From Anas platyrhynchos (taxonomy: Eukaryota > Chordata > Aves > Anseriformes > Anatidae): DNA of 64,000 bases. Each line of letters begins with the position of its first letter. Position 1 is the first letter of the stretch. The stretch spans positions 1,061,501 through 1,125,500 of the forward strand of contig NC_092602.1 of the NCBI RefSeq assembly GCF_047663525.1, written 5' to 3'. This document shows positions 12,304 to 23,500 of this stretch, piece after piece. The notes under the pieces are model-generated. The model made no database searches and was not told the DNA's origin. It saw only the letters and a program-made list of their open reading frames with translations. Both the position numbers and the translations under genes were made by a program.

Positions 12304-14209
12304 GGCGGGGGAGGGCGCCGGCGGCCGCCCCGGCCCCCGCGCAGCGCCGTGCGCCTCGGCCCCGCCCGCGGCTCCCCGGCCCCCCCTCTCCCCGCCCGTC
12401 CTCCCCCGGCTCCCCCCCGGCCCCAGCGCTCTGCCCCCTGCCCCCGGCTCCCCGCAGCCCCCTGCGGCTCCCCCCGGCCTCGGGAGCCTCGGTGCCCCCC
12501 AGCCTGGGCAGCTCTCCCGCCCCCCCCCCCCAGCCCGCAGGCTCCAGCTTTGCCTGCCCCAGCCTCGCTGCCCCTTGTCCCCAAGCCCCCCCCAGCGCCC
12601 CAAGCCCCTCTCACCGCCCTGCTGATGCCCAGCCTTGCCCCCTTCCCTCCTTCAAACGCTGGCTGTGGGGAGGGCAGTGGTGCTGGGGGGGGGGAGTGAT
12701 ACGTGCCCCAGTGCCCCCCTTGGGAGCAGTGCTGGAAGCTGGGCTGGAAGAGGACAACGCAGCAGGGCAGTGGGCTTTGTGGAAGCAGAGCCCCCGTATG
12801 TGGGGCTGGCACCTTGGCCATAGCTGGGCACTGGCGGCCCCTCAGCCCTGCAGCAAAATTAAAAAAACACGGAAAGTCCCCACCGAGCACCCCTGGGCTC
12901 TGCGACCTCGCTGCTCACGGGCAGCATCAGGGGCTGGTGCCACCAGGACACCCCTGCCCACCCCATCCCACCCAGCCCCCAGCAGCGGGGGGAGCTGGGT
13001 GCTCTCCGCAGGCCTCTCCTGCGCCCGCTGGAGCTAGCGGTGTGATTCCGCTGCCTTTGGGAGGAACAGAAAGGGAGGCTTCGTCCTCTTGAAGCCACTG
13101 ATCCGGCCCCGAGATGTTTGTTTGCTGTAAGTCACCTTGCAGGGGGAGCCACCTCGTCCTCCCGGCCCCTTCTGCCTGTCCAACCCCCTGGGCAGCGCGG
13201 TGCCACGCAGAGCGCCACGCGTGCCGAGTGTCCCAGGATCAAGGCCAGCCTCTCCCCAGCGCATCTCCTTTGGTGCTGCTGCCATCAGACAAGCCCTGAC
13301 TCCCTTTCAGAGAGCAATTACGCTGATTTGGTTACCTCAGCAACAACAATCCCAACCTGGCATCACCACCAATGCCAGCAGGCAGCACACGTCCTGCCAC
13401 GAAACCATCCCAAACCAGGCGCTGACCCCGCTGCCGCCCCCCGGGTTGCTTTGTGGGGTGCTGCTGGGGCCCGAGGGGCGTGGAGGGAGCAGGCTGCAGG
13501 GCAGGAGGGCTCTTTGCATTCCCTGTCACTCCCGGCTGCCGCCAGCTGGGAGCACTTGGGCAGCCGGCGAGAGAAGGACAAAATAAGAACAGCCGAGAAA
13601 TCACCGAGAGGTGCCGTATTTTATTTAACACTGGCATTTTCATACACAACATGGGACTCGCCTGCCCAGAGGTTTAATTTGGTATAACAACGCTATCCGC
13701 AGCAGAGCGAGAGCTGATCCCTCCCTGCTCCAGCCCCGGCCTCCCTCCCGACCCGCAGTTATTAAAGATAAAAGTTGTCGCTCGTTTAGCAGTTTTCCTT
13801 GAGTGATTTTTATTGTGTTCATTTGCTTTGTAGTAAACTCCTAAGATAGCCAGATAATAACATCAGCGCCATGGTAACAGAGAGGGGGAAAAAAAAAGAG
13901 CAAATGGTGCATTTGTAATGCAAAACTGCCCACTAAGTGGCAAAAGTTGTTGGTGATGGAGAGCCAGCAGCGAGCTCCAGCCCCCCCCGAGCAGCTCCCC
14001 AGGGCTGGGGGTCCCCTGCTGCCTCCCCTGGGACCTGGGGCCGGGACCCAGCCCAGGAGCCACCAGCAGCCGGGGGCAGCCCCAGAGGTGCAAGAAAAGC
14101 ACAAATTGTTATTGCTCCTCTGGCAGTGCTCAGGGCTGGAAATGTTTCATGGTCAAGAAACTGGGAATTGGAAAAGAAATAAAGAGGAGCATCTCCTGAG
14201 GCTGTTTTA

Positions 14210-14400
14210 GTGGGCATCACTCTAATTAGCACCGCGCTCATTGGCAGTTACCTCAGACCTTTGATTAACAGTGAAGAAAATCAATAAGCACACTAAAAAT
14301 TCAGATAAGTTTCACAGCTAATTTTAATTTCACATTTTAATCGTGTATTAATGTCAATCTTAATTACCATAATTAAGTCAGATGTGACTTAGCAAGAGCA
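14210..14400. promoter_or_regulatory. AT-rich candidate enhancer / conserved noncoding element
   Basis: About 190 AT-rich bases stand out from GC-rich flanks. They contain the palindromic homeodomain site CTAATTAG (14222-14229), a TCF/LEF-type CCTTTGAT (14258-14265), and several further TAATTA/ATTA cores up to 14376. The spacing is non-repetitive and the complexity high. It lies 2.1 kb upstream of the probable SEZ6L start. Conservation was not tested. Confidence 0.35.
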
Positions 14401-17050
14401 GCTTGGAGATAAGGCGTTACGAGAAGGACGGCGCCTGCCCGCGAGTGCCGCTCCGCAGCCTTTGGGATGTGGTGGATGAAGGCGTGGAGAGAGCCCCCCT
14501 GCCCCGCTGTCCCCAGCCTGGCCTGGCTCCTGCTGGCAGAGTGTCCCCAGCAGTGCCAACAGCAGCACGAGGCCTCTGACCTTCTCTGCCCCTGTTTTGG
14601 GCTGCCCATGTCCCCAGGTTGCTTCCTCTCCTGGGTGCGCAGCAGCGCAGGGGGCTCAGCCCCACCGTTTTGGTGGTGCCTGCGCTCTGGCTGTCTCAGC
14701 TGGTGAGGTCTGCGGGAGCTGCACAGAGTCCAAACCGCTCGGAAAATCAATCTCTCATTTATTTTCATGATGGTGATGCAAGAGCCCGGCGATGCTGTGT
14801 TTGCTCTGCAGTTACACCTATCGATCGCCGTCCCCCAGCCTCCCCAGGCCTGGTGGGGCAGGAGCGGTGTGGCCGAGGGCAGGCTTTGTGCACCGAGGAG
14901 CCCTTGGACACGTCCGCCCTGCAGAAAGCTTCCCGCGCCCTGCAGCATCTGCTTCGTGGTGGTTCGGGACCAAATGCAGCCATCAGAGCCCCACATACCC
15001 TCAGGCTGTTGTGGCTGTGCCACGGGCAGGGACGCGGTGGGCGCATGGCGTGGATGTGGCTGTGGCCCCGTGGCTCCTGCTGGCCGTGCTGAGCCCTGCG
15101 TATGGGAATGGGCATGGCACAGAGATGGGCTCTGCGTGCCCTGCGTCGGGACAGACCTTGCTGCCTCCTGATCACAGCACGAACCACGCCGGGTGCCCAG
15201 CCGGGAGGAGCGCTGGCAGCCTGACTCTCTGGGTTTGGAGCAGGAGCTGATGCTGAACCCCTTGGCTGCCCCTGGTGATTTTATGGGCAGTGACACATCC
15301 CTGCGCTCCCGGCCCCAGCCCCAAAGGCAGTGCCTGCAAGGACAGCCAGGTCCTCCCGAGCCCAGGCTGAAGCATCGCTGCTGGCTGCTGGGCGGCTGTG
15401 CCAGGGTGAGCAGGGATGGAGCTGGGTGGGGGAGCAGAGAGCGAAGTGGGGAGCAGGGAGCAAACCCACAGAGGAGCTGGGCATGGGGCAGCTGTGATGT
15501 GTGCAGCAGATTCTCTCAGTTTGCTCAGAGCTCCGCTTTCTGCTACCAGAAACCTCACTGGGGAACATCTCAAGGCTTCAGTGCAAGCTCGGTGCTGCTG
15601 CCTCCTGCAAAGAGGGCTCCAGTGCCAGGCTCTGCCCCCCCAGAGCCCTTGCTGTGCGCATGGGGCCAGCCTCGTCCCTGCGGCTTCCTCGGGAAGCTTC
15701 CTCCTCCTCCGCTGCGTGGTGCCCAGGAGGGGCCATCAATGGCAGGAGGAAGCAAAAAATAACCTCGGCTGCAGATCTGGAAGCTGCTGTCTCCCATAAC
15801 GACGCTGAATCGCGGCTCTGGGGAATGGTCTGCGGGCTCTGCTGACGGGGGGACATCTCTGGTGAGTGGCAATATTGTCCCCGGGCAGAAAAGGCCTTTG
15901 TCCCTCAGAAACAGCAGAGCCACTCCAGCCTTTGGCTTCGGAGTGGGCTGCATCCCTGCTCTGCCTTACAAACACGGGTGCTGAATGGGGGGTTTCAGTG
16001 CGAGGCCAGGCTCGGTTCCAGCCCCTTTTAGCGCGTGCCCGCGGGCACAGCTGGGGGCCCTTTCAGGAGGGAAGTCCTTGTTCCTCGTCCACAGAAGAAG
16101 ACTTTGCCCGGCTCAAAAATAGGCTCTCTGTTGGTGCTTGGAGGGGGCTGAGAGGAACAAAGTGCCGTGGGGAAGGGGGCAGCGTGGCGGGGGGGACGGG
16201 GTGCCCGGCTGCTCCGCAGCCCCAGCAGCACCCCCACCCCGCACGGCCCCTCCATGGGTGGCAGCGGGGACCTGGTGCTGCTGCGGCCCCACAGCCGTAC
16301 CTCACCCTGCGCCACCGTCCCTGCGTGCCCGAAGGTTTCCGAGCTGCCATTTCATCTCTGGTCCCAGCAGGGCTTGAACGGAGCCCGAGCTCCAGCTCTG
16401 AGCTCTTCACTTCCCAGTCTCAAAGATCTCTCAGCGCAGCTCTGCACCAACACCGTGCGTTCGTTTCAGACCCTGCCGGCCAGCCGAGAGCCAACCCTGT
16501 CCACCAGGGCGCAAAGAAAGCTGCCTGCTGCACGGCGCCCACCGACAGCAGATACCCGCTGCATTAGGGCTGTCCTGTCTGGGCCTCCCTCCCTCTATTT
16601 ATTTAAAAATTGGTATTCATGCCAGGACGCCGCTGGTGTTTGCTCATTGCCTCCCATATAAATTGCAAGATAAGTTACTCTGCACCAGATACTGTTCCTG
16701 ACACAGAAAACGAAATCTGTAAATTCATGAGTGCACAGAATTGATGTTGTCCTATCCAGCATTTTTTTCTTTAAACAAATAGAAAGAAGTTTTGTTGGAA
16801 GTTTTTTTTTTTTTTGAACAGAGGCAAAACGCAGCAGGTCCGTAGCACTGTGCTCTCCGCCTGCAAGAGGTGAGCCAACTCTTTGCCCCTGCGTTACTCT
16901 GCAATACTGCATCTAGCCATTACTTCTTCCCAGGAGGATGTCCCGGGCTCCTCGCTCTCCGTGGTGTCTCCCCAGGAGGCTCAGCACCATCGCTCAGCAC
17001 CACCGGCAGGCAGGGATGTGCTGGGAGGGCTCAAGGTGCTGGGAGCAGCA

Positions 17051-17188
17051 GGGATGGGATGGGGATGGGATGGGATGGGATGGGATGGGATGGGATGGGA
17101 TGGGATGGGATGGGATGGGATGGGATGGGATGGGATGGGATGGGATGGGATGGGATGGGATGGGATGGGATGGGATGGGATGGGATGG
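17051..17188. repeat. Pentanucleotide microsatellite (GGGAT)n, about 27 units
   Basis: A 138-base run of GGGAT units is interrupted once near the start by an extra G and is otherwise perfect through to GATGGGT. It is open in all frames of one strand and gives a WDGMG or HPIPS peptide repeat, which is not a gene. The runs of three G separated by AT are compatible with G-quadruplex folding. Confidence 0.97.
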
Positions 17189-20100
17189 GTGCTGCCTGCT
17201 CGGCTCAGCCCTCAGCACTGAGCAGAGGACAGCATTCTCAAAGCTGCTGCCCCAACTAATTTCCCCACAGGAATCCTAAAAGTGCCTTCTGAGAAGCTGG
17301 GCAGGCAGCAGCCCTCCGTGATGCCGGCTGTGCGTATCCCCGGGTGCCAGAGCGGGGGGACCCGGCCAGCTCTGAGACGGCACCAGCTTTAGAAGCAGGT
17401 GAGTGAACAGTTTGGCAATGGAAATTAGAAGACACAGGGAAATAAGGGAAACAGGGAAAAAGGAGGAAAGCACAGATGACATTTGGCACCAGTAACCATG
17501 GCATTATGAAAAACAGATTTTGTCAAACAGCTGATTGTGATCTTGGAAGAGATTGTAAATATGATGGAGGGAGGTACGTGAGGGGCTGTTACAGGTTGCT
17601 GCAGTGTATTTGATGTGGTATCAAGCCATATCATCGTGGAAAGCAGCGAGACACAGCAGCAGAGCAGTGCTCTCCATGGGTTAAGAAGAGGCTCATTGAC
17701 AGATCTCCGAAAACGGCAATGAGGAATCAGCTTCAAATGAAGGAATTATTAATGAATCCCTTAAGAGCTGGTGCTTAGCTCTGTCACTGCTTCACATTTT
17801 CGTTTGTGATCTGCAGGTAAATATAAAATCGCAGGTGATTATGCTTACAAGGAGGAGATTAGCAGGACGGAGAGCTTGGGCAGAGCCGCGCAGCCACGCA
17901 GCGTGGCCTGGGTCGCAGTGCAGGATGAATTATTCAAACCGGTGTGTTTCAGTGCCCAATGCTCTGTGCTAAAATCCTTCCTTTCACCTGTGCTCCTGAG
18001 GGTTTCAGCACATTCTCAAGCCTCTCCTCTCCCAGTCAGCCCCAGCTCAAGCAGTGCAGGGACTCTGCCAGGCACGGGGCCCTGTGGGGCTCTGGATGGG
18101 AGCTGCACCCCAGGAGATGCCCAGGCAGCAGAGCGCGGTGCCTGCAGAGCTGCTCCCATGGGGTCAGCCTGGGGGGCAGCACCCAGCATGGGGCACAATA
18201 GGGACAGCAGCTCCTGCAGCTCCTGCAGGCTCTGGGAACCTTTTTCTCCAAAGGGAGCCAGCAGTGGTGCTTTCCTGTTTCAACCAGGGCATCACAAAGA
18301 GGCCGTGGCAACCTTTACGCACAGCCAGTTCCCACCGGGGCTGTGCCACAGGCTAGCGGAGATGTTCCTGCTCCTCCCACACCTCGGGCATCACGCCAGG
18401 AGCCAGCACCACGAGCATGGGGGCAGGATGGTGGCAGTGACCACTGCGAGCAGCTCACAGGGGCTGAGCCTTGCTGGGAGGCTGCAGCCACCTCCCAGCC
18501 CTGCCATGGGGCAGTAGCAGTGGGTGTGGGGCTGCCCCATGGGTGCTCCCCGGTGCCCCAGGGCTGGTTTCTCAGTAGGGGATGTTTGCCCTCTTTGTGG
18601 GGGAAAGGGGGATTTGTTCCAAAGCCCTTTTCATGAAAAAAATCCATACTGTTTTGCTTTGCTCTGACCCATCTCCCAAGCTGTGATGGTTTAATTGATT
18701 AGCTTGTAAGAGCTTGGCAGCTGAGCCTGTGCTTTGCCGGTCGCGTTCCTGCAGCTCCCGCAGGTGGGAAGCCATTAACTGCCCCCGGGCTCCTCCCTCC
18801 GCCCACCAAAAGCTCCTTGGGCAGGAAGCTGTGGCTGCTTTTGGAGAAAAGCCCCTAAAACACTCTGTCCTCGCATCGCAGCCGGGTCAGCCCCCGCAAT
18901 CCACCCCGACGGGTGCAGGTCCCACGCACGGCGCTGCTGTGGGTGCCCACTGTGCGCTCACACTGCACACCCCACTGTGCTGGAACCTTACACGGGTACG
19001 GGTCTATTTATTACCAGAGATCTTAGCAAAATAATAACAGTTCACTTGCACAGAGCTATTATCGCGGCTCGCTCTAACTTTGTGCTGCTCAGCGTGTCAG
19101 GATGATGAGGGGTTGGTACTAAACCTACCAGCAGCCACTAAGTGCTGCCGTATAAATGTCTCTTCCGAAATCACAGGACTTTAACTCGCTGGCACCTGTT
19201 TGGAGTCCTGTGAAGAGGGATGTGCTGAAGTGGCAGTGCCCAGTGCTGGCTGCCCCATACTGGGTATGGGATCTGGTTATGGGACCCAAGCAGCTCTTCC
19301 CTCGGTGCCAGACCCGTGGCTCTGTGCCCGCTGCAGGGCTGGCAGGATGCGGCCACGGCTCCCTGCAGGGATTGCTCTGGGTGGCTCGGAGAGAGGCAGC
19401 GAGCCCTGCTCCGTGCCCGTGGTGGCCGCAGCACAGTGACGAGGCAGCTGGGGGGCAAAGGCAGCGGGTCCCCAACCCCCAGGGCCACCCACACAGGGTG
19501 CCAGCGCCTGGGGGACGCTGCGGGGATCCAGGCACGCAGCGGGGAGGTGCTGCAGGAGGACAGGCAGGCAGGCTGGAGACAACATGTGGGGGGCCCTGGC
19601 AGGGCTTCAGCATCGCAGCGTGTGTGCGTGTGCATTCGCACGCTGGGAGATGTTGCGCAAGCTGAAATGAGATTAGCTAATGTACTGCAAACACAAACCA
19701 GCTAGGAAGGAGATCTCGCTCGCCAGCAAATGCAAATCTTTATGCCTAGTTTACTGTGTAATGTTCCCCATTAACCCCAGTGCTCTGCCTGCTGGCAAGG
19801 AGAGGGGAGGGAGGCAGGAGGCTTTTGGTGAATGCTCGTGCAGCGAAAAGGTCCCTTGGCTGCGAGCACCCGGGGGGTGCCGCTGCTCTGCCCTGGCCCC
19901 AGCAGCACGTGAGCTCCAAAAGGAGCTGCCCTCGCTGCCTCTTCACAGCACCTGGGGCCCAGGAGCCAGCGGCTGCCCCCAGTGCCTCCGTTACCACCAG
20001 TGTGCAGCCACGTGCCTCCAGGTGATGCTCTCGGCTGGGCGCAGACACTTGGCAGAGAGAAGCAGCGGCGATGGGAGCGGGCTCATGGGGGGGCTGCCTG

Positions 20101-20507
20101 GCTCTTAGCCCCTCCAGCAGTGGGCATGGCCCATCCGAGCTCCACGAGTTAACAGGATCGTGGGGGATTTCACATGGAAGAGGCCTCCTGACAGCCCGCA
20201 AGTAGGTCTAATAATTTATTATAACTGCTTTTATGGCAGAGCATAAAAATCCAAAATAAGGCTGGGAATTGTAAGAGTAATCCGCACGGAGCTGAGTTTC
20301 TGCACAACCGTAATTTTTTTTAGGCTCCAGTGCCTTCCTCTGGAACCCGAGCACCCGGGTGCACCCTGCCCCGTGCCCGCTGCAGGTTGTGCCCCAGCAG
20401 GTGAAGCTGTGCATCAGCAGTGATGCCCAAAGCCCACGATGTTAAATCAGAGATCCAGGCATTGCTGGAGAGGGCGTTGATTAATGGGGTTACTAATGGG
20501 GCCGGAG

Positions 20508-20556
20508 CAGATCTCAAGAGGTCCATCCAACCCAAATTACTCCGTGATTCAGAGGC
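20508..20556 (+). mobile_element. Probable CR1 LINE 3'-end fossil
   Basis: The text AGATCTCAAGAGGTCCATCC, then AACCCAAATTACTCCGTGATTC resembles the CR1 3' terminus known from bird genomes (AGAGGTCCCTTCCAACCC.. ending in ATTCTATGATTC-type octamers), with several substitutions. No ORF of the element remains. CR1 is the dominant LINE of birds and reptiles, so this is the main taxonomic hint in the window. Confidence 0.55.
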
Positions 20557-23500
20557 TGCTCGAGGTCTCTGTGTTGGGTTTGGGGGCCGCAGCCCCGGCC
20601 CCTTCCCTGCAGCTCCCCTGCTGCCCTCCTGCAGCCCCAGCCCACGCTGGTCCTGGCACCGTGCCCCTTGGAGGGAGATTGTCTGTCCCCAGAGGGTGAC
20701 ATTAAACGCAGAAGTAATTCCGTCTCCTACGGCTCACCCTGAGCAGTCGTTACTGCAATTACCCTGAGTGCCACTGGATGATGCTTGGTAATTACAAGGC
20801 TCTTTCATCTGGGGATCTCCGAGCACTCACTGATCAATTCATTAAGCCCTGCAGCAGGCTGGAGCCGTGGTGCAGGACGCCACCGATCGATAGCTCTCTC
20901 CTGAGACGTGGGGCTCAGCCCCAGGGCTGGGGGCAGGAGAGGGCTGGGGGCCAGGGAGGGACAGCAGCAGCAGCCACAGCCGTGTGCCCCGGCACAGAAG
21001 GGATGCGTACAGAGGGGCAGCACCAGCCGGGGGCAGGGGGGAGATGGGCAGTGCCACCCACATCGCCCTCACACCCCGAGAGGAGCTGCCTCCTTCGAAG
21101 CTCGGCTGCTCGGAGGAGCCCTGGCAGGAGCTTGCCATTAGCACCGGCTGTAAATCTCCTCCTAACAAGGAGCCTGGCTGGGCCCAGGCAAGATTTATAA
21201 ATATGAATGCGATTGAAAGCAGCAATTCCCCTCAGAGCACACAGGACCGCAGACAGCGTGTTCTCCTGCCTGAAAACACACGCTCGCATCAATTAGGGGC
21301 AGGAGGAGAACACTCCCCAGGTGGGGGGTGCTCGGGGACCGGGGTGGACTCGGTATCCGTGCCATGGTGCTCGCCCTCTGGGCACCCTGACCCCACAGCC
21401 TGCCCTGGCAGCCCCCACACGCGGCTGGGGGCCGTGGGGATGGGGGCTGCTGGTGGAGAGGCTCTGCAGACGCCTCCCCCAGGGCTGGGGGTCTCTGGGG
21501 GGGGAGGACGGCTGCCGGCTCCATCACCCTGGCAACCCCATCCCGCACCCGGCGGTAATTAAAAGGCCGGCTCTGCAGGGAAGGCGCAGGGCCAGGTGGA
21601 TAACAGGCTCCTGGGCTCTCGGAGCCAGCTGAGGACAAGGCAGGCTGACAAGCCCACTGAGCTTCTTCCTTCTCACTGCAATGACCTTTTCCTCCCAAAG
21701 CTGTCCTGTGATGAGCCCGATAACGGCGGGTTTCTCTCTCCTTAGGAGGATTTTCCATTGCACTGCTGCACTGTCAACTCCTCAGAAACACAGGCGTGAA
21801 AAATAAAGGGAAATGGGTACGGGGCTGATCTCCACCGGGGGTGTCAAAGCTGTTCGACATCTTGGACCCAAATTCAAGAACTGCAGCCAGTCCTTGCTGG
21901 GGGAGCTGCACGTTGGACCTCTCCCATCCGCAGTCATTGCCCAAAATCACCAGCTGCAGGCACAGAGGCTGCCTGGCCACCCCCAGAGCCGTGCTGCCCC
22001 CCCAGCCCGTGCCAGCCCCTCCAGCCCCAGCGGGGCTGGCACCAGGTCCGCAGGGATCACGGTGCCGCGGCGGGTGCCCGGCTGGCAGCAGGACCGGTGT
22101 CGGTGGCACCGGCAGGACGCCGTGCGCTTGGCTTGGCCGTCCTTCCTTCCCAGGCAACCTTTCAGCCCAGATGGGAGCGCCATAAGGAGTTTTGTTTCCT
22201 TCCCAAAACACAGGGCGCACGCTCTGCCTGGCGAGGTGTCTGTGCGGGGCTGCTCTGCTTAGTGCCAGGCATCACCTCCGTGCTCCCCTCCCCTGGGGGG
22301 CAGCTGGGGGGGAGCTACCTGCCCTGCTGGGCTTTGGGCTCAGCCGCAGCAGAGCTGCACCCTGATGCCTTCTGGTTCTGGGACATCGCATCCCTGCGCA
22401 AAAGGGCTGATGTGATCCGTGCCAAAAGGGTAGAGAAGGCGCAGGTGGGCTCTGCTCTTTAACCTCCTGCTCTAAAAGCCAAGCATCGCACCAACACCTT
22501 CAATATCCTTGTCCCTCCTGCTGGGCTGGATCTGGTGTGGTGCCTCCAGCCCCACGGGACGCAACGAGGAGCTGCCAGCCTGGTTTTCTCAGTGTTTAAA
22601 ACCTGCCTTCACGTTCTCTGCTATGAAACACAGCCATGGTTTTTGCTTTACAAGTGTGATTGCCTATAACAGCATGAAATTACAGCCAGAACTGATCAGC
22701 CTGGCAGCAGATAAGGGAAGCTGTCAAGTGTGGCAGCGTGTTATTACACAGGGGGATCGGAAGGAGGGGGCTGCCAGCCCCCGGCGAGCGGCTCCAGGCT
22801 GAGCGGCTGCGCCAGGAGAGGCCGGAGGGACCCGGCGGTGCTCCTGGGGGCTGGCAGCGAGGGAGATGGGAGGGTCCGGAGGGGGCTGAGGACAACGTGT
22901 GCTTGGAAGGGCTCAGACATGGAGTGCACCTGCTGTAGAGGCACAGATCAGGTGCCCAGAAGAGCAGTGCTTGAATACAAGCACTGCGTGCGCGCAGGCA
23001 CCTCACGTGTCCACACTGCATCTGAACTCGTGCAGCACGTCCTGGCTGCTTGTGGTCACACACCAGGCAGGGGGTACGTGGGTGGGATGGGGTGGTCACT
23101 GGGCACGGTATTGCAAACATTCGGGGCTGCACGTGCCATTTTCTGGCTCTGAGGATGAGGAGACAATGAGCTGCACCAGCCAAGGGGCTGAGCACGCAGC
23201 ACGCAGCGTGCCGCTCCTGCAGCCACAGCGATTCCCCTCTCATGCTTCTTCAGAAATGACTTCTGGTGAAGGCTTCGCATTTGTTTCCTGTTCTGTACGT
23301 GTGGTGGCAGATTTGCAGTGTGCGTGCCCCTGCTTAGTGCGGCCTCTTCTGCTCCTGCAAAGCCCTCCAGCATCACCAGAGCTCCCCTGGATGTGAAGGT
23401 CTCCACCACCCTTGCAGAGCCCTGCAGCTCCGTGCCTGGGGAGGGCTCCTGCGAGGCTGCCCCTGCCCGCCCCGGCACGGCCAGGAGCTGCTGTGCGCTC

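Larger units (their letters stand above)
11640..12480 (-). promoter_or_regulatory. SEZ6L: CpG island with probable SEZ6L promoter and 5' UTR
   Basis: CpG density is far above the flanks (runs such as GGGACGCGCC three times at 11750-11783, GCGGCGGCGGGCGCGG near 12097), centred on the start codon. No TATA box was recognised upstream of the ATG, which fits dispersed CpG-island initiation. The leader lacks upstream ATGs. Several purine/pyrimidine-skewed repeats (GCT, GCTGGGG and GAGCC types) lie within it. The transcription start cannot be placed from sequence alone. Confidence 0.7.

Noticed and set aside
10810..12603. 597-codon open frame on the minus strand across the CpG island
   Set aside because: It reads through the SEZ6L exon-1 region in another frame, with Gly/Arg/Ser/Pro low complexity typical of stop-poor CpG islands. 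No domain is present.
11254..13037. Overlapping 481- and 585-codon open frames on the plus strand
   Set aside because: Two long frames overlap each other and the opposite-strand frame. Composition is Pro/Arg/Gly/Ala from GC-rich DNA, including the 18-base repeat peptide, so this is chance openness.
16870..17259. Open frames encoding WDGMG or HPIPS peptide repeats
   Set aside because: They are direct translations of the (GGGAT)n microsatellite, whose 5-base unit never creates stops.
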